64,000 bases of DNA from Aegilops tauschii subsp. strangulata (GCF_002575655.3 NC_053035.3:381339792-381403791); one strand, 5' to 3'. Counted from the first letter of the stretch, positions 22,204 through 35,728 are shown. The notes: a model not told the origin generated them from the sequence alone. Translations and numbers: made by a program.

Positions 22204-25200
22204 ATGGCCACAGAAAAGTCTGCTAGGAAAGGTGGCAGGCAGCGCAGAGGTAACACAGCTCTAGATCTGCCTCCAGATCTGTATGAAATGTACAAAACTG
22301 ATCCAGAGGAATCAGCGCAAGACCCGAATCCAATGGATTCGAAGATATTGGGCAGAACAGTGGTCCAAGTACAACTTCGTCAGTGCCGAATATGCTGAGA
22401 AGAACGCTATCAAGCGCCCATGGGGTGATATCCTGTACAAGAATCTGCAGCCAAAGTCAAAGCCTGAAGCTATTGCCCAAGGCTTCTACCCATGCATGGT
22501 CTGAGGACCGAAGCATGATAATGCCGACCCATCATCCATGTTATGGTGTCGTGAAGACAATCTCTTTAAGCGCAACTATCAGTTTGCCAAGGAGTCAGCT
22601 GCGAAGAACAAGAAGGATCTTGGACTCAACTTCAACCCTGGTCCATCTGCACCTAGGCAGGATGGGACTCGCGATGCCAATCCAAATGTCATCGGCCCCT
22701 TCACCAGCTTCGATGGGCTCCTCTCCCACATTGCTGCTCAGAGGGCCACTGTGGAGAAATCAGCTGATGACACAGACTCCAAAGATGCGCCTGCTCCGCC
22801 GAAGCAAAAGAAAAAGAAGTCAAAAGCTTCGAAGCCCTCTGCCACACCAAAAGCTTCGACTATGAAGCCATTGACCACTGCACCTCCTAAACCCAGTGTG
22901 CAGTCTGAAGATTTGTCTCGTGTCTCCAAGAAGGCCGAGAAGTCCAAGAAAACCAAGATGCCCAAGAAGATTTCTGGGCATGAACTGACTCCTGCTGCCG
23001 TTGTGCGGAATGAGGAAGACACCATTGATCTATCCAGTGATGAAGATCTTGGTGATGAAGCACTTGAGATGCTGATCAAGAGCAAGCAAGAGGTGGAGAT
23101 CTTCAACGATCTGCCCCTCTTTGATGTTGACATTCTGAACAACTTCATCGATGAGTGGTTCGATGACCAAAGCATCAATATTGATGATGTTCAGCTGCCT
23201 GTGGACATAAGCGTCACGTTTCACGGGCCATTGCTAATGAGTTGGCCCTGGCTTAGAAAATCGTTCAACTCAAGAACAAGATTGATTATGAGAAGGCTCA
23301 TTTCAACAAGAATATGGCCAAGCTCAGTGTGGCTGATGTGCAGATCTTCAAGAAGATGCTGCATGACCTTAAGGAACAATTTCACAAAAAGCGCGAAGAA
23401 GCCAAAGGCTCACGAGAGCGCATGAAGTACTTTGCGCAGAAATGTGTTCAAGCAAATAATGAAGCTGAGAAAAGAAAAGCTCTTGGGCGTCCTGGCATCG
23501 ACCCCAGGATGGCTTCCAAGCAAAAGAAGAAGTCTGCTGCGGCCCAAACTGAAGCACCAAGGCAGGAAGAACCTCGCATTGTCTTCCCTGCTAGTATGAC
23601 AGGCTCAAAGCCTAAGGTCACCTTAGCAGCTTCAGAGCTGAAGAAAACAAGGGCAGCTAAAGCCAAAGCCAGGAAACGCAAGCATAGGGATACTTCTGAT
23701 GATGCCCCATCCAAGAAGAAATTGAAGAAAAAGTCTTCAAAGAAAGAGCGTGTTGCGGCCTCTGAGCCCCTCATTGTTGAACCCATTTCTGTTGCTCTTC
23801 CAGCCTCAACCAACCAAGAGCGTCGTCTTGTGATCCATGAGCCTGCTTCCACAGAGGCTCCAGAAGATGAAGAAGTTCCAGTTGTTGACCCCATCACAGC
23901 CGAAGACATTGCTCATGAAGACAATGTGAATGATGATGTAGTCCTTCCTCAGCTCGAGCCCCAGACGGTATCATCGCCTACTCCAACGAGCAGTGAACTT
24001 ATCGGCATTGGTCGTCCATTGACGCCAATTGCTTAGGATGACTCATGGGCCGAGCGCCCACAACAAGACACCCCAGTACATGATGAGACACCAAGAACAC
24101 CACCACCTAAAGTCACCACTCCAGTGCTTGACGACGACAACTACATGGTGCAGACCACTCCCTCACCAAAGGCGTCGCCCGCATTTCGCAGGCTTCGCAA
24201 AGGCCCCAGGCCACAGGTCACCATGTCGAGCATTCTGGAAGGGGAAGTGCACCAAAGCTCAGTTGCATGTCAAGTGTTTTCAGAAGCCACCCCTTTTGCA
24301 AATGCCTCTGAATCTGAGGCCAAAGTGGCTGAAGACATTCCGGCTGCATCAGCCGACGAAGACAAAGAAGAGAGAGAAGATGAGAGAGTTGCCACACCCC
24401 TAGCTACTGATCAAGTCATTCTCGAGGAGAATGTGATTGTGCCCGACCCTCCAGTTCTTGAACAAGTGGAGGTTGAAAACACTAAGGCTGCCACAAACAA
24501 CGCCACTAAAGCCAATGACACAGTCATGGCTGAAGACAATGTGGAGCCTGAAGCTAATGTGGATGCTGAAGCCATCGTTCCACCTCCAAGGCCTCACAGA
24601 ACAGGCCTTTGATCGTGGACAGCTTGTCACAGTAAGATGGCCTATTATGGTTCCTCCCACTACTCCTGGACCACAGTATGACTATCATGTGGAGCAGAGG
24701 CCTCAAGTTCAGAAGCCCAAGCCACAGCTGCCAAGGCTTCCAGGTGCTGCAACTACATCGGGTTCTTTCAGCGTGCACCGCTTCAGAGCACATAACACCT
24801 TCTTTGACAGTGCCAAGAATCCCTACTCGAAGCCAAAGATCTCTTCCGATCGATTTTGGAGCCATCAGCAGCGAAGCTACTACTCCTGCATTCTGTACAA
24901 TCAAGAGCGAATCTTTCCACACATGCGTCTGGATTGTGAAGCTATTGCTGGGCTGCCCTGTCTTGAAGAAGCTCTTGACTGCTTTAGGGATGTTGGTCTT
25001 CTGCCGTTTGTGACAGACAAAGAGCACTGCAATGAAGTTTCCACTGCAGTTTTATGCCATACTTCATATCCGCGGCTACAACAGGGATCCGAAGACATGG
25101 ATCCTTGAGTGGATGTCAGGTGATGTACATCACGAAGCCAAAGCTCAAGACATTATCGAGCTTACTTCCCTGCCCACTCTAGGTGAGTTATACGAGCCTG

Positions 25201-26308
25201 GTTGTCAGCGTCATAGAGATGAACTGCAGAGTATCTTTCAGAGGCCTGAACCAAATATGAGTCAGATGCTAAGTATGATGAAGCCATTGCCGCAAGATGC
25301 TGAATACCCAAAGGAATTCTTTGTGAAGGACCTCGAGTACTTGCCACGCACATTATACCATATTCTGAGGCGTACTCTATGGCCGATCAAGGGACATTCT
25401 TCTGAAGCTAAACTTGAAGGAGCCATGAAGACGTTGGTATTTTATATCATCAATGGCATCAGATTCAACACCCAGGATATCTTCATCAGACAACTAGCTG
25501 CTTCTGAGATTGATCTGTTTGGCCTGAATTTCTATGCTCCATGGGTGATGCGCCTGATCAAGCTCCATTCCACTATTGACTATCAGCCTTCAGTGCGCAA
25601 CCACATTGTTTTTCTGCCTGAGGTTGATCTGTCCATTGAAGCCATCTACCTCGAGCCTGCCAAGAAACCCCTACATCTTCAGAATGCTGAACATCAAAGC
25701 TTCACGCAACCAATGGAAGGAATTCTTGTCCCCAACGTTGCAACCCCCGCTTATCCTCTGGCTGGAAATATGAGAGTGCCACATCGTGCCCACACCAAAG
25801 CCACTGCAAGTACGATTGCCCAAAGGCCTCGGAAGCGCTCTCGTGTACTCAATGGCCGAGAGCTTCTTGTGGCCTTGCATCAGAAGCAGGATAAGCATCA
25901 TGACTGGCTAAAGCGTCAGATGCAGAGTATCTTGGTGGATGTCAATCGCATTCGAAACTTGGCCACCAAGAACTCGTTTGTTGCCCATGAAGCCTGTCGG
26001 CGGTCCTGGAAGAGTCTCACAATGCTCTGTCCTGAAGACGATCTTCGCGAAGATGGCTTTACAGAGAATTTCAAGTTTGATTCCAGGACTCCACCAAATG
26101 CAAGCCGGCGTCGCACGCCGTCTATTGAAGACTCTGAACGTTCGTCTTCGGCTGCAACAGTTGTTGCGAGAGTCGTCGATGAAGAAGACGAAGCCACTTC
26201 ACCGACCATGGATGCACTGCATCTCGACACTGCTTCAGGCCCGTCTGCACCACCGAACTCCAACGTCGACCCTGCTCCATCATCCACTCCTGATGGGAAC
26301 GAGTAAAT
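22204..26308 (+). pseudogene. Sirevirus extra 3' ORF (env-like position), fragmented
   Basis: About 4.1 kb of plus-strand coding-like sequence between RNase H and the PPT. The ATG at 22204 (MATEKSARKGGRQRRG) is followed by a basic region. Then come lysine/alanine-rich and acidic repeats (KKKSKASK, DLSSDEDLGDE), a heptad segment near 23330-23470, a nuclear-localisation-like basic cluster (KKKLKKKSSKK), and more acidic sequence. A conserved-looking globular part follows from 24605 (FDSAKNPYSKPK ... ILEWMSGDVHHEA ... FLPEVDLSIEAIYLEP). There are stops near 22502 and 24034 and at least four frameshifts; the last 424 codons (25032-26306) are open. I see no clear signal peptide or membrane helix, so a true envelope role is not supported. 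The C-terminal part recalls the domain Pfam calls putative plant transposon protein. Confidence 0.7.
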
Positions 26309-26343
26309 ACTCTATGTCTTCAAACCTTTTTGTCATTACTGAC

Positions 26344-26808
26344 AAAAGGGGGAGAAGCTTATGAGTTGATAGTCTTCAAGCGGGTCCTTATGGGTGGTTG
26401 CATTTTTTTGCTAAGTCTTTACAACTCTCGTCTTTTGATACATTTGGTTCTTTGAGTTGTAACACTTAAACTCGATGGTCGTCTGCTAACTTTTTTCTGC
26501 TACCTTGTGATGCGATGATAAATTCCCCATGAAGCCATTCCGTAGACGTCCATTTTTCATTATGCATGTCATTATTTTCGTTATCTTTTTATATGCATGA
26601 TGAATTGTCTTCATAAGTTGAAGAGGATCTCCACAACTAAAACCTTCCATGTGCATTTACATTCAAAAGCAAACTACTTATATGCACATCTTCAGGGGGA
26701 GCGTTTTGCTACTTATGAAGATAATCCCTTAATCCTTAACTTTCACATACTTTTATCCCCGTGAAAACTTCAACCTGTTTGTCATCAATACCAAAAAGGG
26801 GGAGATTA
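26344..26808 (+). other. Three PPT-like G-rich motifs before the 3' LTR
   Basis: AAAAGGGGGAGAAG at 26344, CAGGGGGAGCG at 26693 and AAAAAGGGGGAGATTA at 26793. Only the last abuts the LTR and is the functional position for priming plus-strand DNA. Repeated PPT signatures in this zone are a published characteristic of Sireviruses. Confidence 0.8.
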
Positions 26809-28142
26809 TAAGTGTATCTAGTGCCACCCCTAGTTGATTTTGAAGTATTGACGACAAACTTGGTTGAGGGACTAATGTGTTTGTGAGAATTGCAGGATAA
26901 CACATGTAGTGGTCCCATATTGATTCGGTTTACCTACCAGAGATGACCCCTAAAAATGTGTGAAGACATTGAAGACAATGGTGGTCTGTGAAGTTATTCG
27001 CAGTGAAGAATATGACATGAGAAGACATTCACGTGAAGACTATGGAGTGCGAAGACATAGTTGTTTCGTAGTTTCCGTTTCTTCTTTGTTGAGTCATAGG
27101 AACCACCATACTGTTAAGTGGGGTCCAAGTGAACAAAGTCAGAGTGACTGATGTGATGCTCAACCAAATCCTATGTCTTTGAGCGAAGACAATGAGAGCA
27201 AATCTTATACAGAGCTGGATGAGTCAGCTTTACTTGTAGCCCAAGTCAAGCTGCCGCGTGTGTTTGAAATCTGACCGTTGGACACGTGTCAGTTCCTTAG
27301 TGACCCAGGGTCATTTCAGACAAATCAGGTCGGCTTGCCTCCTGGCTATAAATAGCCCACCCCCTACACCATAAATTGGTGGCTGCTCGGAGTTAGTGCA
27401 CGGCTTTTTTCGTTTGAGAGCAACCCACCTCCGAAGCATTTGAGAGAGAGATCCTTGCGAGGACAAAGCCCAAAACACCCAGAGCCAAAGAGTGTCAGGC
27501 ATCACTGAAGTCTTTCTGTCTGCGTGATCTGAAGACTTGTTACACTTGAGGATTGTGAATCCTCCAGCCAGTTAGGCGTCACGTTTTGAGCATCCAAGTG
27601 CCATTGTGGATTGCCAGTGAACGAAGTTTGTGAAGGTTTGGAAGTCTACCTTGAAGACTTACCAGAGTGATTGGGCGAGGACTGTGTGTTCTTAGCTCAA
27701 GAGGAATAAGGTGAAGACACGGTCTTCTGAGTTAAATCTCAGTCTCCCTAACCAGACGTACAGTTGTAACAACAACTGGAACTGGTTTATCAAATCCTTG
27801 TCCTCACCAAACAACTGGTTCTATCCTTCCCATCTCTTTACTTTATAGTTTGTCTTCGTGAAGTCATTGCCTGCTTGCATGATCTGATTGTCTTCACTGT
27901 GTGAAGACTGTTATTGTCTGGCTTCATACTATCTTCCATCCTGATCCATACTACCTAGCTGCTGATAGTCTTCGTACTTTCACTTCATTGCTTACTTGAC
28001 TGTGGCTTGTCTAGTGTAGTCTACCTTCCACTGCATATCAATAGGTTCATTTCTACTGTTTGTCTTCAAAGCCTCCGTATTTTGAAGACTATAATAAAAA
28101 TCGCCTATTCACCCTCCCTCTAGTCGATAACTAGCACTTTCA
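26807..28142 (+). repeat. 3' LTR of the Sirevirus (1336 bp)
   Basis: Aligns end to end with 13419-14752 with scattered substitutions. Its first two bases are TA rather than TG. TATAAATAGCCC at 27348 is a plausible TATA box of the LTR promoter. It ends ACTTTCA, followed by the ACAAG duplication. Confidence 0.9.
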
Positions 28143-28147
28143 ACAAG

Positions 28148-28184
28148 GAAGGATTGGCTCGACCTCACATTCGACCGAAAGTAG
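28148..28184 (+). pseudogene. C-terminal tail of the AP2-like gene
   Basis: Directly after the Sirevirus target duplication, the sequence continues the +1 acidic frame of the AP2-like gene for 12 codons (KDWLDLTFDRK) to a TAG at 28182-28184. A T-rich 3' flank follows (TTTAGTTAAGCTTAGC...). The short remaining tail shows that the Sirevirus hit very near the end of the coding region. Confidence 0.5.
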
Positions 28185-28604
28185 TTTAGTTAAGCTTAGC
28201 TTAGTTTAAATTTGTGTTTTATGTTTGGTTGTGCAAAACTATTTATGTTTATGTTTAAATGCATGCTACCTTCGGTTCAAATTGCTTTGAGTTTGATCAA
28301 TTTGAAGTTTACTCCGTTAAGTTTAAGGGATCGGCTAGAAAGAAAAAAAAAATAGTGGAGTATATATACCCTACTAAGGGTTTTAGTCCGTCAACTTATA
28401 AGGGATCGGCTAGAGATGCCCTTAGGCAGCGTTTGGAATACACATATGTTCCATTCATTATTTCATACAGCAGGAAAACGCCATGCAAGGCCATGCTATT
28501 GTGCCTTTGAGGATACACATCTTCTACAAAACACTAACCATGTACTCCATGTACTATATATTCTTGGCAGCAAGTCCCCTTTGTAAACAACCTTCACCGA
28601 CTCT
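28185..28604. other. AP2-like 3' flank, Harbinger-like right end and actin 3' UTR side
   Basis: Contains the T-rich flank of the AP2-like gene, two copies of GGGATCGGCTAGA (28328, 28402) and the right terminal repeat ending at 28421. From 28425 it holds about 180 bases that form the 3' untranslated side of the minus-strand actin gene. The 83-codon plus frame at 28259 has no support. Confidence 0.5.
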
Positions 28605-30741
<2,137 letters not shown>

Positions 30742-30753
30742 TTGTCAAGTTTC

Positions 30754-31682
30754 CTGTAACAGAAATCTGCAATGGTACATTGGTATAAGAGCAAGTTTCT
30801 GTATAAACGTCTAAACTGTCAGAAATGCTTCTGTAAGCAAGTAAACCCATGGTATCAGCGGTTCAGAGTGCTTGAAAGTGACAAAGGTACACATATAACT
30901 GTCATCTGATGGGATAGAGCAATTGAGGAACATCATCGGATTATAGGCAACGTGTTAAAGAATTTCCTATAATCCAAGCATCAATTTAGAAATTTGGCAT
31001 TAATTTTTGAAGCATAACGTGTTAAAGAATTCAGTATTTATCTATTTATTTAGTTGAAAGTTTTTCTCATACAATTTTTCATCAAGAGTTTATAACAGCA
31101 CTAGCTGGCCTAATTCCCAAGGAGGCGGATAGCCAAGCAAAACACCAAACATGCAGCTAGTCGAAGTCGGCGTGCCGCGGCTAAATTATCAATCAATAAT
31201 AATGCAGAGTAAGACAAACTCGGGCCCTTAGTCTTTCCCGATCCCAATTTCTTAAGCGAATCGCACATATCATGACATCACGGGTCACACAAAGTTTAAG
31301 CATGGAAGCATTAAAAAACAGTATAATTCGCCTCGCTGTCTCGCTAGTGCTAACTGAAGATATTGTCACGGCACGGCACTAGAATCCGCGCATCGTCGTT
31401 TCTAGAAGACGAAAAACATTTGGAGGCAAGGGGGAAAAGAAAACCCCCACAAAAGCAAAATGAACAGTTCGCAATTATCTCCAGCAACGCCAGGGAGCCC
31501 GCGCGACGAACACATCCTCGGATCATCCGCTCACCCCGGAAAATTTCCATGCTCCGGAAGGGATCACCCACCCACCGAGCAGCGAAATTCGCCCACAGCA
31601 CAAGAAACGGAAAAATTCGGGAACTCAGGAGTAAACCACAAAAGGTTCGCCGATCGAAGCAGAGGCTAGCGAGGCGATCTAC
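30754..31682 (-). other. 5'-UTR intron of actin (predicted)
   Basis: On the minus strand a donor reads CCCCCCAG/GTAGATCGCC at 31682 and an acceptor reads TTTCTGTTACAG/GAAACTTG at 30754, 12 bases before the start codon. Plant actin genes commonly have such a leader intron, which often raises expression. Removing it joins the leader exon to the ATG context ACAAATGG. No transcript evidence is available here. Confidence 0.7.
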
Positions 31683-31900
31683 CTGGGGGGCGAGTGGAAG
31701 TCGACGGATTTGTGTCGCGGATCAAACGGGTTGAGGAGGGAGCAGGGGTGGGAGGGGGGCGTCACCTGTTCACGGGGCGTGGATGGCGTCTGGAGGGCTC
31801 TGCTCGGCGGATGAAGCGAGGTGGACTGCGGCGAGAAGAAGGAAGGAATACGGCGGATGGCGTAAAGGCGTTGGTTGCCCTGGGAGGTGCTTTATACGCG
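31683..31900 (-). promoter_or_regulatory. Actin leader exon and core promoter
   Basis: TATAAA on the minus strand (plus TTTATA 31891-31896) lies about 210 bases upstream of the predicted leader-intron donor, implying a start near 31860. The transcribed leader is GC-rich and purine/pyrimidine-biased, as in other grass actin leaders. Frames crossing this region (31363-31930) are non-coding overlaps. Confidence 0.6.
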
Positions 31901-31904
31901 TCCA

Positions 31905-33845
31905 TGCTAGAAAAGGCACGCCGCCCGTAGGAAACGGCCCCGGTGCCGTGACCGAGTTTCGGGCCTCCGCTCCGCTCTGTGCGTTTTACGCCTGGGTCCC
32001 TCGTAGTGTGCGTAATAATGTGGAGCTGTGCCAGAGATTTTGCGTCTTTCCCCTTTTGTTTTTCTATAGAAAATAGAAATTAAATGGCATGGTAAATGTT
32101 TCCCAAGAACATCGAATGGTGCATGGTTTTCTTTTGATTGCATTTAGGAACGGTCGGGGGGTCTAAACTCAGTGCTGCATATTCTTTTGAGTCTTTTTTT
32201 TGCGATAAATCTTCCGATCTAGTAGCATTCATCTAGATTGCCATGTTCAAAATGTAGGAATTTTTTAGTGTCTTCCAAAACATTATATACTACATTTATT
32301 TGGTTGATGAATGAAATCATACAGAATTGGTGTATGAATGATTGGTACAAATATTTGCAATTGAACTGAGGAAATTTACTCAAGGAGCTGGGTACAAACT
32401 ATACTGGAATACAGTGTGTATATGTACACTAGAACACTAGAATTTTTTGTCTGGACACAATATATGCTTGGAATTGGCTAGGCTATTTACAGGTTCAGCT
32501 CTGTAGATTGATAGGTCTACACGGTTTAAATAGGAACCATATACTATTTACACGTGGCATATATCTCATATATATGTGCTTAGGGACCAGGAATTTGACT
32601 CGAAAAATAATCGGTTATGATCGTGGTTGGTTAATTCGATTAGGAGTCTAATTGAATTCTATCCGGATACGGATTTGAATTTTCAGGAAACCAAGTATAA
32701 ATATGTCCCTACCCTCTATCCTCAAAGACGCATTGCGAGCTGCACCATGGACTTGGCAGAGGAATTAGAGGGTAGACAAATATACTCGTGCTATATTATT
32801 TTCTCAACACAAAACATGCGTGAAAACCGTGGGACTAATGTGGCGGTGAGATGCATATCTTGGATACGAGTTTTTTCAAAGTATGTTAGTTTCAGATCTG
32901 GTTCAACAAAGAATAAACAAGCACGATTTGTTACCTTTTACATGGGGAAAATTCGACTCAGACATGCGCCGACTTTCTATGTTGCACCGCACCAGTGTCC
33001 CTTCCTCTTGTATTGCTTGCTTTATTTTGCTCATCAACGACTTTCTTCTCTTTGCCATGCATGTTCGTCATTTTCTTTCCAGCAGTGGCAACACATTTAG
33101 CATCTACTTGGAAGCATTCGAGATGACGACGAGGAAGATAAAAAGAGGTGGGATGACATTCACTATCTTGCAAAAATGTGCTCCTGTCTGTGGTTTCTCA
33201 AGTGTGAACTTTTTCTCTTCCGAGGAGGAGTATTTGGGATCTTAAAAGAAGTAATTTAGCATCCTCAGGTGTGAGTAATTTACCTGCAAAGAGAAGGTGT
33301 GTTGCGGAAAAAGAGCGGGTTGCCGGATGAGCGTCGACTTATTTTTCTTGGAGAAGAAAACAATGCGCAGATTGCACGTGTGCTCCTGCTGTCCTGCGTG
33401 GAGCCTGATGGGACATGGAGCCACCAAGTCGCACTTGACGGTGGATGATGATGTGCGGTTTCGGCTGGCAGTACCCGGAACGAGAGAAAGCCAAAATCTG
33501 GAGTTTTGAAAGGGCTCCGACCTTGGCCTGTCCAAGTAGCCCAAGAAAACTTTCGGTGCCCAAAGTAGGCACGTCCACGTCGGCGCCAGCGAAATGTTCG
33601 ACCTGTAGGTTCTGGACGGCGCCTTCGCCCGGCGGACTGCACGTCCCAGCCGTCGCCCGCATACTTTTTCTGCTCAACGCGCCCGGAGAGCTTCGGCAGG
33701 CACAAAGCCATTTCCGTTTTTGATACGCAGCTATGCTTTTTTTTCGAGTCACAGCTATGTCGATGGAATTTTGCTCAACAAAATAATTGCTCAATTGGGT
33801 GAATAAATATATTTCTTTTTGCAAAAATAACTCAGGTATATTGTT
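31905..33845. other. Actin upstream and unassigned sequence
   Basis: Upstream DNA of actin. No domain-bearing frame is found. GTATAAATATGTCCC at 32696 is a TATA-like spot without a convincing gene after it. Frames at 32627-33100 and 33280-33824 overlap on both strands and lack codon-bias consistency. It may hold old transposon fragments I cannot name. Confidence 0.4.
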
Positions 33846-34880
33846 ACAGTCCGCATGAAGTACAAATCACCCAAAACATGATAAAGTTACATTGAGGTTT
33901 GTGGACCATCGAAAGACCACAATCGTACTTGTCAGCATCTATGTTCCTTCCTCTGAATCTCCACCAGACAGGGCATCGTCGGCGCATAGTCCCTCGTGTT
34001 ATCTCGCAGTTCCAACATAAGATAGCCATTAGGCCCAGCGGTCATCCCCTCGTGAGCCCGATGATATTGCCAAGTTCTCTTTTTTAATCGGTGATGCTGA
34101 CCTCTTTGGTTTCTTCACTTCCAGCGGTGAGACATAGGCCGGCGGTAGCGGCGGGGTCTTCTCGTTGGCCTCACCTTTCCCCTTATCTTCTGTTTCACAC
34201 CCGAGATCCAACTTTTTCCTAGCCATACTATCTTTAGGATACTCCTCCACCTCAAAGTTTTCATTCGGCTTCATGGGATTAGTGGCAATATCATCCAATT
34301 CCTCTCCGAGATCGACATATTGGGAATTGTGTTTCCTATGGGCGGGATTGCGTCCTCCTGATTTGCCCCTTCCACAAAAACACCCCCCTTGGAGCACGGC
34401 TTGTAGGTGGCGGATCATTTGAAGTCGTCCGCCATTGAGCATACATCCAACGACCATATTGTCTGTCCCCTGCTTCCCAAACTGCGCTGCACACTTCTCC
34501 TAACCGTGACCCATTAGAGCTCAAACTTCACGCCAAAATAGAATCTTTCGATATTTCACCTGAAACATATGCATCAACCCTCTCCTCCAACCGTGAGCGG
34601 AGTGAAATGAGTCAAAGATTTAGCCATCAACGCCCTCGCACACTCACATGATCTCCTTCACAATATAGAGTTTGTGCTAATTGGACTTCCTTCACCCTTC
34701 CAATGCGATGAGCAACTGATCAACCACCTCAGATCTGTGATGTAGGCCTGGAACCTATGTATTTGCACCCCAAACGTACAACCCGTCTAAGGTGATCGAC
34801 GTCGGGTCTGCTCTCCCATCATAACTTTGACAATCAGGCCATAACCTCGGAATAACAATGGGCCACCGTGAGCAACTTTC
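33846..34880 (-). pseudogene. LINE ORF1-type (DUF4283/zinc-knuckle) remnant
   Basis: Minus-strand translation gives scrambled but recognisable pieces of the plant LINE ORF1 gag-like protein. A segment resembles WVQIHRL (here GVQIHRF, near 34750). Another, KSLTHFTPLTVGGE, lies near 34600. A zinc-knuckle zone follows, with ALMGHG near 34510 and the tail that precedes YGxWM in the family. An open, basic/acidic stretch ends at 34029 (EVKKPKRSASPIKKEN). The sequence near 33860-33900 (AAAACATGATAAAGTTACATTGAG) recalls the 3' ends of LINE copies as I remember them. Stops and shifts show it is dead. ORF1 binds LINE RNA. The exact family is not certain. Confidence 0.55.
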
Positions 34881-34887
34881 TTACAAT

Positions 34888-35258
34888 TGTTGGCGAATGC
34901 AGTATTTCAAAAAATTTATCTACGATCAGGCAAGATCTATCTAGGAGATGCATAGCAACAAGCGATGAGAGTGCGTCCACGTACCCTCGTAGACCGAAAG
35001 CGGAAGCGTTTAGTAAAGCGGTTGATGTAGTCGAACATCTTCGCGGTCCAACCGATCCAAGTACCGAACGTACGACACCTCCACGATCAGCACACGTTCA
35101 GCTCGGTGACGTCCCTCGAACTCTTGATCCAGTTGAGGCCGAAGGAGAGTTCTGTCAGCACGACAGCGTGGTGACGGTGATGATGAAGTTGCCGGCGCAG
35201 GGCTTCGCCTAAGCACTACGACGATATAACTGAGGTGTGTAACTGTGGAGGGGGGCAC
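34888..35258 (-). repeat. 3' LTR of Angela-type element A2, left piece
   Basis: Starts TGTTGGCGAATGCAG, an Angela-type LTR edge, and follows the LTR at 8302 closely to about base 370. It is then interrupted by the Gypsy element G after GGCAC (35254-35258). The left flank ACAAT (34883-34887) is the presumptive target duplication. The rest of this LTR resumes at 61411. Confidence 0.85.
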
Positions 35259-35728
35259 TGTCGGTGTCAAAACCGGCGGATCTCGGGTAGGGGGTCCCGA
35301 ACTGTGTGTCTAGGGTCGATGGTAACAGGAGACGGGGGACACGATGTTTACCCAGGTTCGGGCCCTCTTGATGGAGGTAATACCCTACTTCCTGCTTGAT
35401 TGATCTTGATGAATATGAGGATTACAAGAGTTGATCTACCACGAGATCGTAATGGCTAAACCCTAGAAGTCTAGCCTGTCTGATTATGATTGGCCCTACG
35501 GACTAACCCCTCCGGTTTATATAGACACCAGAGGGGACTAGGGTTGTACAAAGTCGGTTACAGAGAACGGAATCTTCATATCCGAACGCCAAGTTTGCCA
35601 TCCACGCAAAGGAGAGTCCTATCCGGACACGGGAGAGAGTCTTCTGTCTCTTATCTTCACGGCCCATCAGTCCAGCCCACGTCACATAGGCCGGACGCCC
35701 GAGGACCCCTTAATCCAGGACTCCCTCA
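35259..35728 (-). repeat. 3' LTR of G (470 bp)
   Basis: TG...CA LTR, same length as 59763-60232, with around a dozen or more differences by eye (for example CGGCGGATC versus CGGTGGATC). On its right is the PPT side (minus strand ...CTGGTTCAGGGGCTAC). The left target duplication would be GGCAC. Confidence 0.88.

Larger units (their letters stand above)
13419..28142 (+). mobile_element. Sirevirus-type Copia retrotransposon, complete but decayed (Maximus-like)
   Basis: LTRs are 13419-14752 and 26807-28142; the target duplication is ACGAG (13414-13418) versus ACAAG (28143-28147), one change. The order is PBS, long gag with zinc knuckle and coiled coil, protease, integrase, reverse transcriptase, RNase H, then a 4.1-kb extra ORF and several PPT-like G tracts. 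This extra 3' ORF, the unusual length and the multiple PPTs are hallmarks of Sireviruses among plant Copia elements. The right LTR starts TA instead of TG. Many stops and frameshifts, together with the diverged LTRs, point to an old copy. It inserted into the AP2-like gene. Confidence 0.9.
11809..28421. mobile_element. PIF/Harbinger-like element carrying an AP2-like gene, split by later insertions
   Basis: Left end GAGCATTTCTAACTGATCCC (11809) and right end, read inverted, GGGCATCTCTAGCCGATCCC (28421 backwards) are terminal inverted repeats that continue with CTTATA on both sides; the differences are transitions. Both are flanked by TTA (11806-11808 and 28422-28424), the duplication expected for PIF/Harbinger. 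Removing the Sirevirus and the LINE-like insertion leaves about 1.2 kb, holding the AP2-like frame and AT-rich flanks with a further GGGATCGGCTAG copy at 28328. No transposase is visible, so this would be a non-autonomous (Pack-MITE-like) element. The TIR and TSD match is seen; the assignment is inference. Confidence 0.6.

Noticed and set aside
22204..26308. Calling the Sirevirus extra ORF a true envelope gene
   Set aside because: No visible signal peptide, cleavage site or membrane anchor; only its position is env-like.
31363..31930. Overlapping frames upstream of actin
   Set aside because: They fall on the actin leader exon and promoter, overlap each other, and lack motifs.
32627..33824. 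Several 70-160-codon frames on both strands
   Set aside because: Mutually overlapping, low-quality frames without domains or repeats; no gene model can be supported.
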